Origin: a virus | IMG/VR virus record: IMGVR_UViG_3300035701_000093 | Location: 1 to 40,898 of that record | DNA: 40,898 nt | Direction: 5' to 3' (one strand) | Shown here: in pieces, positions 21,647 to 28,834 of the stretch | Position numbering within the stretch: the first letter of the stretch is position 1 | Layout: every line of letters starts with the position of its first letter | The notes under the pieces: model-generated | Told to the model about the DNA's origin: nothing | The model's input: the letters and a program-made list of their open reading frames with translations, nothing else | Databases searched by the model: none | Translations under genes and position numbers: made by a program

Positions 21647-21972
21647 TACTTTCGCTCTCGCAAAAACAGCCGCAGATACCTGCCTTCCAGATTCCAGTCA
21701 TCAACAAAAAGCACATCGAACTTTCGCGTTCCGTAATAAATCACATCCGCCTCTCTTATCTCCTCGGTTTGTGGCAGGCAGAATCCTTTGTAGTTCGCCT
21801 CCACTTGCAACTTACCGTAGAGTTGCCGTTCGCTTCCACTCAATGCCTGCAAACGGAACGGAAGGTCAACTATCAGGTCATCTTCTGATTCCGTCCACGA
21901 ACCGAAATCGTCAGGCGTTTTCGTAACACGCGCGACTGTAACAGCCGAATTCAGCATAGAGGCGATACTCAT
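21646..21972 (-). CDS. Head closure / head-tail joining protein (108 aa)
   Basis: MSIASMLNSAVTVARVTKTP, then a beta-rich body ending VIYYGTRKFDVLFVDDWNLE and GRYLRLFLRERK, is the usual layout of SPP1 gp16-like head-closure proteins. Position between connector and gp10-like genes agrees, although a methyltransferase gene now separates it from the connector. Confidence 0.75.
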   Translation of the reverse strand: MSIASMLNSAVTVARVTKTPDDFGSWTESEDDLIVDLPFRLQALSGSERQLYGKLQVEANYKGFCLPQTEEIREADVIYYGTRKFDVLFVDDWNLEGRYLRLFLRERK

Positions 21973-23132
21973 TTCGCCAACTCCGCCTTATGTCCTGTGA
22001 AGTTCTCCCATCGCTTGACCGCAACATCGCAATAGTGAGGGTCAATTTCCATTGCGTAGCAAATGCGGTTGAGTTGCTCGCAAGCGATGATGGTCGTGCC
22101 AGAACCGAGATAAGGGTCAATAATCAAATCCGCTGGAGAAGAAAAGTCCAAAAGAATTGCCCTGCATAATCCTACTGGCTTTTGTGTTGGATGAACCCGT
22201 TTTATGAGTTCTTCTTTGCGACTACCTTCGCGTCTCAATCCTGCCCAAAGATAGCGATATAATTTTGCTGGACGGTCAAATGATGTCCACAATAATTCAA
22301 CATCGGCAAAGTTATTCGTTCCTGTTTCCTTATCCCAGACAATCCAACAAGATGAAATAGGCAGTTTGTCCGCAAAATAGTTTGCTCCAAAGATAATTTG
22401 TCTATTGGCAAGATTCAAAAGGTAGCGCGGGTCAAAGGGTTTATCATCGCCCTGAATTGGGCGATAATAATTTGCAGAAACCCATTTACCGCCACCAACT
22501 TTACCGAAATGAGTCATTCCGCCACCGCCCACTTTTCCCATTTTCACAATGCTAATACCATAAGGCGGGTCTGTGAACACCATATCCGCCTTCTTCCCCG
22601 CCATCAACTTTTGCACGTCCGCCTCGCAAGTGCTATCGCCACATAGCAGGCGATGCTCACCGAGAAGCCACAAGTCGCCGCGCTTCGTTATCGGCTCTGG
22701 CACTTCGGGGATTTCGTCAGGGTCAGTCAAACCTTCTTTCACAGGCAAAAGCATCTCAACTTCCTTATCGCCGAAGCCACATAAACCGAGGTCAAAATTC
22801 AGGTCTTTCAATTCGCCGAGTTCAAGCGGCAATAACTCCAAATCCCAATCGCTCAATTCGTGTGTCTTGTTATCAGCGAGTCGTAGCGCCTTTACTTGTA
22901 TCGCAGTCAAATCCGCCGCTACGTGAACAGGCACTTCAGTCAGTCCGAGTTCTTGCGCCGCCTTCCAGCGTGTATGACCTGCAATAATCACGCCTTCGGA
23001 ATCCACCACTATCGGCTGACGGAATCCGAATTGCTCAATACTGTGAGCCACCGCTTTGACCGCGCCGTTATTCTTTCGTGGATTTCGCGCATACGGTTTG
23101 ATGTCCTCAATTTTACGCATCTCTACTTTCAC
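21969..23132 (-). CDS. ParB-domain DNA methyltransferase (387 aa)
   Basis: Residues about 1-100 form a ParB/Srx-like domain (IKPYARNPRKN, VIIAGHTRWKAAQELG), followed by an N4/N6 amino-methyltransferase: catalytic DPPY (about 185) and the SAM-binding motif DPYLGSGTT near the C-terminus, so motif IV precedes motif I (beta-class order). It should methylate adenine or cytosine amino groups in DNA, probably against host restriction. It sits inside the head-tail connector genes with 4-base overlaps, an unusual late location. It is not similar in layout to the methyltransferase at 36.5-37.8 kb. Confidence 0.9.
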   Translation of the reverse strand: MKVEMRKIEDIKPYARNPRKNNGAVKAVAHSIEQFGFRQPIVVDSEGVIIAGHTRWKAAQELGLTEVPVHVAADLTAIQVKALRLADNKTHELSDWDLELLPLELGELKDLNFDLGLCGFGDKEVEMLLPVKEGLTDPDEIPEVPEPITKRGDLWLLGEHRLLCGDSTCEADVQKLMAGKKADMVFTDPPYGISIVKMGKVGGGGMTHFGKVGGGKWVSANYYRPIQGDDKPFDPRYLLNLANRQIIFGANYFADKLPISSCWIVWDKETGTNNFADVELLWTSFDRPAKLYRYLWAGLRREGSRKEELIKRVHPTQKPVGLCRAILLDFSSPADLIIDPYLGSGTTIIACEQLNRICYAMEIDPHYCDVAVKRWENFTGHKAELAK

Positions 23133-23908
23133 ACAATCACCATTCGCTTGAAGGGTTGAAGTTCGCTTTTATATCGCTCTAAACAGTTTTGCACTTCAGT
23201 TCTCGTAAAACTGTAATCGCCGAGGCTCTCACTGCGTAATCCGCCATCTCTTGTCCCTTCTGCCACAAGGTCAGCCACCATTCGAGTCGCTATCAGAACC
23301 AAATCTGCCGGCATATCTTCATCCGCATAGCCCGCTGAATACTCAATCCAGACAAACTTGTTATGCGGCAAATGACCTTCTTTGCATTCTACGCGCCCGC
23401 TTTTAGCCTCTATCGAGAAGCCGCTCATAGGCTCGCCCGTCACTTCGCATTCGGCGTAAGAAGGCGTCAAGGCAGGCTTGCCTGCACACGGCATCAACTC
23501 CGCCGCCGGATAATCTTCATAGCCGCCCTCAATCGTCACCGTCCAGTCAGTGCCAAGCGCCTCAATATCGGTCTTGACATCAGTCAGAGTATCGCCTGCC
23601 GATGGCGTGACTATTTCGTTACCCGCATTCGCGCCACCATAGATATTCAGGTAAATTGCGCCGCTTTCTGTTATCTGCACAGTCGCGCCCATCGCATCCG
23701 CAGAGATATTCTGAATCTTTGCCGCAGATTTTACTTCCCTCACAATCCGCCGCAGTTCCACAATCGGATAATTCGGTAGATAGAGAATGCGCCCGCCCTT
23801 TGACCAGACCCAGCCCTTATAGGTCGTCAGTTCAAAAGTCCGGTCGCAATAATGCGCTATCGCTGCATCAACTGCGGGAATTATCAGGTCGAGTATTTCA
23901 TCCGCCAT
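23129..23908 (-). CDS. Head-tail connector (adaptor) protein (259 aa)
   Basis: Start ATG 23906-23908 (MADEILDLIIPAVDAAIAHY) follows TAGGAGAAATTG. N-terminal helices with CDRTFELTTYKGWVW, YLPNYPIVELRRI and FVWIEYSAGYADEDMPADLV, then C-terminal helices, match gp6/gp15-type head-tail connectors. It is longer than most because of a beta-rich insert (about 90-165). It docks onto the portal. Confidence 0.75.
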   Translation of the reverse strand: MADEILDLIIPAVDAAIAHYCDRTFELTTYKGWVWSKGGRILYLPNYPIVELRRIVREVKSAAKIQNISADAMGATVQITESGAIYLNIYGGANAGNEIVTPSAGDTLTDVKTDIEALGTDWTVTIEGGYEDYPAAELMPCAGKPALTPSYAECEVTGEPMSGFSIEAKSGRVECKEGHLPHNKFVWIEYSAGYADEDMPADLVLIATRMVADLVAEGTRDGGLRSESLGDYSFTRTEVQNCLERYKSELQPFKRMVIV

Positions 23909-23917
23909 CAATTTCTC

Positions 23918-24343
23918 CTATGCAGAGGGCGCGGTGATTTGCGCATAATAACTCACTATCTTCATCTTCATTGCGCTTATGGTCACATCCGCGTCGGTTT
24001 TGAGTGTAAATGTTGCTGCCGAAGTTGTCGTATAACCTCCGAATGGAAATGCGCCTGTGACGCCAGCAATAACAAACCCGGTTATCAGGTCATCCGATAA
24101 TGGCGTCTTGCCAATTTCAAGTGTCGTTGCGCCGCCGCCCGGCGCTTGCGTTATCCTGAGTCCGATACCGACCAAAAGCGAATTCGCAGGAGCGAGATTT
24201 TTTGTGCTAACAACAGTCGGGGTATTGCCCGACCCTACAGGTATTATTACTTCTTCCATTATAAACTTGATGGCACATACAGGTATTGCGGCAAGCGAGG
24301 CTTCCATAAGCGTCTTCACTTTTGTCACATCCGTCAACGCCAT
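23918..24343 (-). CDS. Virion decoration-like protein, paralogue of the 31.1-kb gene (141 aa)
   Basis: A beta-rich sequence containing RITQAPGGGATTLEIGKT and a C-terminal TLKTDADVTISAMKMKIVSY. The first motif matches VTQAPGGGAVTLSVGRT in the gene at 31131-31583 and the ends align too (TAPSA, TAPTS), so these are paralogues placed 7 kb apart. They may be head decoration or fibre proteins. The function is inferred from location and beta content. Confidence 0.65.
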   Translation of the reverse strand: MALTDVTKVKTLMEASLAAIPVCAIKFIMEEVIIPVGSGNTPTVVSTKNLAPANSLLVGIGLRITQAPGGGATTLEIGKTPLSDDLITGFVIAGVTGAFPFGGYTTTSAATFTLKTDADVTISAMKMKIVSYYAQITAPSA

Positions 24344-24525
24344 TACTTTTTCCTCTCTGGCGCGCCCACCATCTTATTCGCAGGCGGCGCGTCAAGTGCT
24401 TTCACATAAGTTGCCAATCCGTGTCCGACGAGTTTTTCCGCATACCACTTCTCGACCTTCCAGACTTCGCCTGTTTCCGTTAGGCGGATTTCAATCTCCT
24501 CCACTGGGTCACTTCCACAAGACAT
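24343..24525 (-). CDS. Hypothetical small head-region protein (60 aa)
   Basis: Both ends overlap neighbours by one base. The sequence (VEEIEIRLTETGEVWKVEKW, YAEKLVGHGLATYV) resembles short HeH/LEM-like modules often found beside capsid genes, but this is weak. Possibly a small capsid-associated factor. Confidence 0.6.
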   Translation of the reverse strand: MSCGSDPVEEIEIRLTETGEVWKVEKWYAEKLVGHGLATYVKALDAPPANKMVGAPERKK

Positions 24526-24716
24526 TAGGTTGGCTCTCCCTCATCGCTGTCAGGCAAAATCTCCAAAGGTTCGGCAGGCATTTTCACTTTCTTGAGGTCA
24601 AAATCCCAGTCCTCCATTTTGACCGCCTGCTTTGTCAGTATCGCCTCCAATGCGTCCGTCTCCGACATCGCCTGAATGCCGCCATCTTTCAGCCATACCA
24701 CGTTCACAGTTCTCAT
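24525..24716 (-). CDS. Hypothetical acidic protein (63 aa)
   Basis: ATG 24714-24716 (MRTVNVVWLKDGGIQAMSET) follows GGGAGGACGATT; the longer in-frame start would cover a GGGGTG/CACCCC hairpin in the 62-base spacer. The C-terminus is acidic (ILPDSDEGEPT). It lies between capsid-region genes. Function unknown. Confidence 0.65.
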   Translation of the reverse strand: MRTVNVVWLKDGGIQAMSETDALEAILTKQAVKMEDWDFDLKKVKMPAEPLEILPDSDEGEPT

Positions 24717-24778
24717 AATCGTCCTCCCGACAAATTGACCGAAGGGGTGAGTGGTGTCACCCACCCCATTTTTCACCA

Positions 24779-25225
24779 TTACGACCTGACTGCTTTCAAA
24801 GTCAGTCCACCTACATTATCGTAGTGCTTGCGCAGATTGTATTTGATGGAGACAATCGTCATTGTGTCAGTGCCAGCATTTTGTGCTTCAGCGCAATAGC
24901 ACTTGCAGTAGGTCTGTATTCCGGCATTCGCCTGATTGTATTTGACCAAATCACTGGAATTGCATTCCAGCAAATAGGTCGCATCAGTGTTACCCGTAAT
25001 CAGGTCAGCCGCGCTTACTGCTATGCTGAGGTCGTGCCCGTTCGCACCATTGGAGTCGCATATCTGCAACTTGCAGGTGTCAAGCACGTCAACACCATAC
25101 CAGCGCACAACAAAAGTAACGCTGTCGCCATCAGCCAAACTAACGGCTGCGCTTGACCCATTTGTGCCTCCAATGTCAACGGGAGTAAGAACCACAATTA
25201 CTGCATTGTCACTTAGTAAATTCAC
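24779..25225 (-). CDS. Hypothetical virion protein (148 aa)
   Basis: Beta-rich throughout (NAVIVVLTPVDIGGTNGSSA, SVTFVVRWYGVDVL, MTIVSIKYNLRKHYDNVGGL) with no helix-rich segment. It lies directly downstream of the major capsid gene after a hairpin, where decoration or cement proteins are usual. ATG follows a GGAGGGATTAGAAAGTG-type site. Assignment by position. Confidence 0.65.
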   Translation of the reverse strand: MNLLSDNAVIVVLTPVDIGGTNGSSAAVSLADGDSVTFVVRWYGVDVLDTCKLQICDSNGANGHDLSIAVSAADLITGNTDATYLLECNSSDLVKYNQANAGIQTYCKCYCAEAQNAGTDTMTIVSIKYNLRKHYDNVGGLTLKAVRS

Positions 25226-25248
25226 TTTCTAATCCCTCCAAAAGAGTT

Positions 25249-25277
25249 TCCAAAGGGCGCCCTTTTCAGAGCGCCCT
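25249..25277 (-). terminator. Hairpin terminator after the major capsid gene
   Basis: Minus strand AGGGCGC (25271-25277) pairs with GCGCCCT (25254-25260), 10-base loop, followed by TTGG rather than a full T-tract. It may be a partial terminator or an mRNA-stabilising 3' hairpin for the capsid message. Confidence 0.5.
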
Positions 25278-25291
25278 CAAACGAGTCAATC

Positions 25292-26707
25292 TTAGTGCCT
25301 CTGCGCTATCCCTATGAATGGCGAACGATGCGCATTATCCGCACCAATCAGATAGGTCTTCCACCAGCAGACGCCGTCGTAACGCAGCGTGAACCTGTAT
25401 GCCATCTCATCGTAATCGAAGTAGAGATGCATACTGGAGGCCGTCTGAATGCTCAGCCCGTTCTTCCCGCCGAGTAGATACTGGGTCGGGTCGATGAAGA
25501 GCAGGTCGCCCGGCTCGCCTACGACCGGCAACTTCTCGGTGAAGAAAATCGGTCTGCCTAACAGCATAGCAGGTGCAGTTCCTGTCGCTCCGCCCGGCGC
25601 GATGAATGCCGAGACAGCCGTTCCGACTGTCAGGTTCATCAACTGCCCGAATGCGGCGTCGTTGCCAACCCAGATGGCGTTTCCGCGCAACTGGCTCGGC
25701 ATCGCAGCCCACATATCGGTGATGTTCTGCAAATTGATGGTGTAGCCCGTTTGACCGTTGACTTTTGCCACATCAATGTGCGCCGTGCAGTTCATTATCC
25801 CCATCGGCTTGCCAACGCCATCGCCGTTCAGGATGTCGTTGTCGAGCACCCAGGAAATCGCCTGCCCAAACGAAGTGCCAAGAAGCGCCTCTATCGAAAT
25901 AGGCGAATCCTCAATTAGGGAATTCGTCACGCGCGCGAGTCCTGCGACTTCGTGCAAGTTCAACTGAACCGTTCCGCCCTTGACATCGGAAGCCGTCTTT
26001 GCCGCTTCTTCGCCGACACGGTAAATCTTTACTGCGCCGAAGAAGGTTTTTGGCTCTGCGCCGTAATGCGTCAGGTCGAACACAGCGGGAATCTCGATGC
26101 GGTTCGTCTGCATCGGAATAAACCGCACACGACTGGCGAGAAACGCGGTCTCAAGCGCAGTCTGGAGCCAGTCAGTGCTGAATTGCGTCGGAACGAAAAA
26201 GCCGAGTTGCGCATCGGTCAGTTCGCTCATCACTTTCAGCCCCATCTTGCGGGATTGTGCATCCCAACGTGCGAGTCGCGGAGCCACCTCATTCAGCGGT
26301 CTGCCTGTTTGTTTTGCCAGTCCGGCGTGCAGCACGTCAATCATAAACTCTCCGCGTGCTTTCGCGTTTGCGCTCGCATCTTTCTGGTCAAACGTGTTGT
26401 ATCCGCCTGTCGGGTCGGCATCGGGCTTGACAGCGGTGATACTGGGACGGGTCTTCTTTTCCTTTTCTGTTAGAGCCGTCATCCCTTCCGTGACCGCCTT
26501 GCGAATCATCTCGTTTTCCGCAGCAATGCGCGCCTCCTGCACGTCTTTCGCAGCCTTGTCCGCCTCTTCGTCATAGAGATAACCGATTTTGGATGCAATC
26601 AACTCCTCTGCCTTCCATTTACTTATGAGTAACGCCGCATCCTTCTCATAAGTCGCGCCCTCAAACTCCCAGGGCACATTCAACTTTATCAAAATTCTCT
26701 CTTCCAT
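25292..26707 (-). CDS. HK97-like major capsid protein (471 aa)
   Basis: The N-terminal region (about 1-130) is charged and helical, like a scaffolding delta domain removed by the protease. The body shows family landmarks: LGFFVPTQFSTDWLQTALET, NSLIEDSPISIEALLGTSFG, WVLDNDILNGDGVGKPMGIM and WVGNDAAFGQLMNL. It directly follows the prohead protease. ATG is behind AAAGGGAGATTTTGAA. This is the shell-forming protein and should be among the most expressed. Confidence 0.9.
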   Translation of the reverse strand: MEERILIKLNVPWEFEGATYEKDAALLISKWKAEELIASKIGYLYDEEADKAAKDVQEARIAAENEMIRKAVTEGMTALTEKEKKTRPSITAVKPDADPTGGYNTFDQKDASANAKARGEFMIDVLHAGLAKQTGRPLNEVAPRLARWDAQSRKMGLKVMSELTDAQLGFFVPTQFSTDWLQTALETAFLASRVRFIPMQTNRIEIPAVFDLTHYGAEPKTFFGAVKIYRVGEEAAKTASDVKGGTVQLNLHEVAGLARVTNSLIEDSPISIEALLGTSFGQAISWVLDNDILNGDGVGKPMGIMNCTAHIDVAKVNGQTGYTINLQNITDMWAAMPSQLRGNAIWVGNDAAFGQLMNLTVGTAVSAFIAPGGATGTAPAMLLGRPIFFTEKLPVVGEPGDLLFIDPTQYLLGGKNGLSIQTASSMHLYFDYDEMAYRFTLRYDGVCWWKTYLIGADNAHRSPFIGIAQRH

Positions 26708-26759
26708 TTCAAAATCTCCCTTTCAGTAACCGTTTGAAAAAACACAAACACACAAGCGT

Positions 26760-26849
26760 TGGAATCTCCAGCCGCTGCCCGACCTGATACCTCCGCGCGG
26801 AATCCCGCACTGGAATCTCCAGCCAGACTACGACCTGATGCCTCTGCGC
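26760..26849 (-). repeat. Two 39-base imperfect repeats between protease and capsid genes
   Basis: TGGAATCTCCAGCC and CGACCTGATRCCTCYGCGC recur at 26760-26798 and 26811-26849, offset 51 bases. Each copy gives CTGGA-GAT-TCCA on the transcript. The stretch fills the 150-base gap upstream of the capsid gene and has no supported gene; it may be an mRNA leader element or duplicated remnant. Confidence 0.6.
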
Positions 26850-26857
26850 CTTTATTT

Positions 26858-27979
26858 TCATACTTTGCCTCTTCGTCTATTTATTTCAGCCTCTACTAAT
26901 TCCACAATTGCCGGCGGTTTTGGCTGAGGGATTAGTTCGATAATTGGCTTTCTAATTTCCTGAATTTCTACCTTTTTGGGAATCTCAATCTTTACCGGCT
27001 GGCTAATTATTTCCGCCTCGACTTTGCCTCTAATAACTTCTATCGAACAGAGTGAGGCTTCTTCACCTGTCGCCGCTTCAAACGGTTTGCATTTGTGGTC
27101 GTGGTCGGCGCACCATTTCCGCGCCTCTGCGGTGGTGAATTTGCTCTTGTCAAAACGGATTGCCTGAAGTTCTACCGTCTCGTCTGAAGTGATGCCGAAT
27201 ATAGCGTGGATGCCTTCGCCGAATTTATCATTTTGCCGTCTGAAGCGAATGTATTTGTCGGGAGCCGACACACGACAAGAGTGCTCATTCGGATATGGCT
27301 TTAGGCTGTAATCCCACGGCTCGCCTATCTGTTCAACTCCGAGTTCCTTCTGCAATTCCGCTCCAACTTTTAGACCTTTTGCTATTGCCTCTTGAAGCGC
27401 GTGCGGATTCGCCGCAACACCGACATCGGAATGTTCAAGTAGCAGCCACTTCGAGATTATCGCTTTGACTTCCTTGCCGCGAAAATCATAACCGCCTTCT
27501 TTCAGTTCATCATAAGCCTTTTGATATTCAGCCTCGCCCGGCATAAGCCGTCTGAGCGGAACAAAACCCACCGAATTTGTTTTGAGATGTCCCTCCGTTT
27601 TGACTGTAAAAACATCATTTGCAAATGGAGTGGTAGCGTAGATAGTTTTGGCGAGAATCCCTTTATGGTCTGCCTTTATCCAACCTGGAGGATTGTCACT
27701 TCCAATCGGAAGTTGCGTGTAATCGTGTCCCCAGAATACTTGTGGTGCAAGCCTGAATTCAGATAGGTCGCAACCCTTCGGTAGTAATATCTCGCCATCG
27801 CGGTCGACATCCATCGTGGATACATATTGAATCGCCGCGCGTTCGCCCGGACGCAGGTCGGTCACATCGTGCGCGTGCGTCTTGCGGATGAATTCAGTTG
27901 CGCCGAACCGTTCCGCTATCTTGCGCGTCCGCTCAGGCAAATCCTTGAGTTCAATTCGTTCCGTCATAAAGTCAGCCAT
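26858..27979 (-). CDS. Prohead protease, HK97/S78-like (373 aa)
   Basis: Signature segments: DVDRDGEILLPKGCDLSEF, VFWGHDYTQLPIG (candidate catalytic His) and HLKTNSVGFVPL (candidate catalytic Ser), then WLLLEHSDVGVAANPHAL. Residues about 210-310 form an extra domain (CRVSAPDKYIRFRRQNDKFG, TAEARKWCADHDHKCKPFE) seen in some phage protease genes. A Pro-rich C-terminus follows. It matures the capsid by cutting the delta domain. ATG follows AAGAGGAGAAACG. Confidence 0.85.
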   Translation of the reverse strand: MADFMTERIELKDLPERTRKIAERFGATEFIRKTHAHDVTDLRPGERAAIQYVSTMDVDRDGEILLPKGCDLSEFRLAPQVFWGHDYTQLPIGSDNPPGWIKADHKGILAKTIYATTPFANDVFTVKTEGHLKTNSVGFVPLRRLMPGEAEYQKAYDELKEGGYDFRGKEVKAIISKWLLLEHSDVGVAANPHALQEAIAKGLKVGAELQKELGVEQIGEPWDYSLKPYPNEHSCRVSAPDKYIRFRRQNDKFGEGIHAIFGITSDETVELQAIRFDKSKFTTAEARKWCADHDHKCKPFEAATGEEASLCSIEVIRGKVEAEIISQPVKIEIPKKVEIQEIRKPIIELIPQPKPPAIVELVEAEINRRRGKV

Positions 27980-27999
27980 CGTTTCTCCTCTTCTTTGCC

Positions 28000-28038
28000 A
28001 AAAGAAAAGGGCTCAGTCAGTCACGCGTGACTAAGCCC
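28000..28038 (-). terminator. Intrinsic terminator before the protease gene
   Basis: Minus strand GGGCTTAGTCA (28028-28038) pairs with TGACTGAGCCC (28009-28019), 11 bp with one G-U and an 8-base loop, followed by TTTTCTTTT. It splits portal-region genes from the protease-capsid pair, so the late message must be read through here or reinitiated. Confidence 0.7.
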
Positions 28039-28057
28039 TTATACTTTCGGCTCTACA

Positions 28058-28076
28058 TTCGGGGAGCGACCCCGAA
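28058..28076 (-). other. Second hairpin upstream of the protease terminator
   Basis: Perfect 7-bp stem TTCGGGG / CCCCGAA with a 5-base loop, 20 bases before the terminator stem. It may be a 3'-end stabiliser or part of a tandem terminator. It lacks its own T-tract. Confidence 0.5.
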
Positions 28077-28090
28077 GGGTTATTCAGTTG

Positions 28091-28372
28091 TCAGAATTTT
28101 TTTTTATGAGATTTCTTTGCACCCTTCTCAAATTCAACATAAGAAGGTTCACCTTCTACTGATAACTGCTCGTTTACTTTCTCTCGCCAATCTGGCTCAA
28201 ATTCAATATCGGCGTTTTTGGCGAATATCCCTATGGTTACTTTGGCTATGTGCAAGGCAGGGGTTTTGGTCTCAACCATATAAACGCCCTCAATCGGCTC
28301 CTCTGTGCCATCAGGCAAAATCACATAAACATTATGATGTATTCCCGCGCCGATTCGTATCTTCAGCCGCAT
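28091..28372 (-). CDS. Hypothetical protein (93 aa)
   Basis: ATG directly follows the previous stop (TAGATG) with AGAAGG 5 bases upstream. The sequence (RLKIRIGAGIHHNVYVILPD, VYMVETKTPALHIAKVTIG) predicts a small beta protein with a basic Lys-rich tail (GAKKSHKKKF). Located between portal and protease genes. Function unknown. Confidence 0.65.
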   Translation of the reverse strand: MRLKIRIGAGIHHNVYVILPDGTEEPIEGVYMVETKTPALHIAKVTIGIFAKNADIEFEPDWREKVNEQLSVEGEPSYVEFEKGAKKSHKKKF

Positions 28373-28600
28373 CTAATCCTTCTTTGAAAGAATATTTTCT
28401 CTTTTCACCAAATAGTCATTTTCTCCCAGCGGGCAACCCTCAGGAAATCCAAACTCATCCAACTTCGTTGTTGAGTATTTGGGATCACCCGTGTAGCAAG
28501 CACATTCCATCTCTGATATACTACACGTTCCTTCTCCAGTATTGAATGGACAATGTTCTCTATTTTTATCTACGACAATAATTTTCTGCAATCTAATCAA
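28373..28600 (-). CDS. Cys-rich protein with TTG start (75 aa)
   Basis: The best ribosome site (GAGGAGGATTAGA) places the start at TTG 28598-28600. Cysteines fall as HCPFNTGEGTC, MECACY and GCPL, a possible metal or disulfide fold. It shares its start arrangement with the next gene upstream, apparently through a duplicated gene boundary. Function unknown. Confidence 0.6.
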   Translation of the reverse strand: MIRLQKIIVVDKNREHCPFNTGEGTCSISEMECACYTGDPKYSTTKLDEFGFPEGCPLGENDYLVKRENILSKKD

Positions 28601-28601
28601 T

Positions 28602-28832
28602 CTAATCCTCCTCTTTCAACTGTATTTCCCATTCTCTGATTTTCTCTGTATCCTTATTATCTCGCAATTCTTCCACTCGCCGCATATCATTATTGTATGC
28701 CTTCACCGATTTGGTCGGAATGTAAAAATGGTCAATAATCCCCTGCCGTTTGATTTTGTAGTATTTTTCATAAATCAAAAAATCTATAACTTGCTCTTGA
28801 GGAATCGCAAATCCGCCCGTAGAATCAGACAA
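28602..28832 (-). CDS. Hypothetical protein with TTG start (76 aa)
   Basis: TTG 28830-28832 follows GAGGAGGATTAGTA, which contains the portal stop; the longer frame upstream overlaps the portal gene and lacks a ribosome site. The protein is charged and helical (TKSVKAYNNDMRRVEELRDN) and ends LKEED, exactly as the portal protein does. Function unknown. Confidence 0.6.
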   Translation of the reverse strand: MSDSTGGFAIPQEQVIDFLIYEKYYKIKRQGIIDHFYIPTKSVKAYNNDMRRVEELRDNKDTEKIREWEIQLKEED

Positions 28833-28834
28833 TA

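Noticed and set aside
24057-24824. Plus-strand ORF of 255 codons
   Set aside because: It overlaps several well-supported minus-strand genes with ribosome sites, and has no recognisable protein features.
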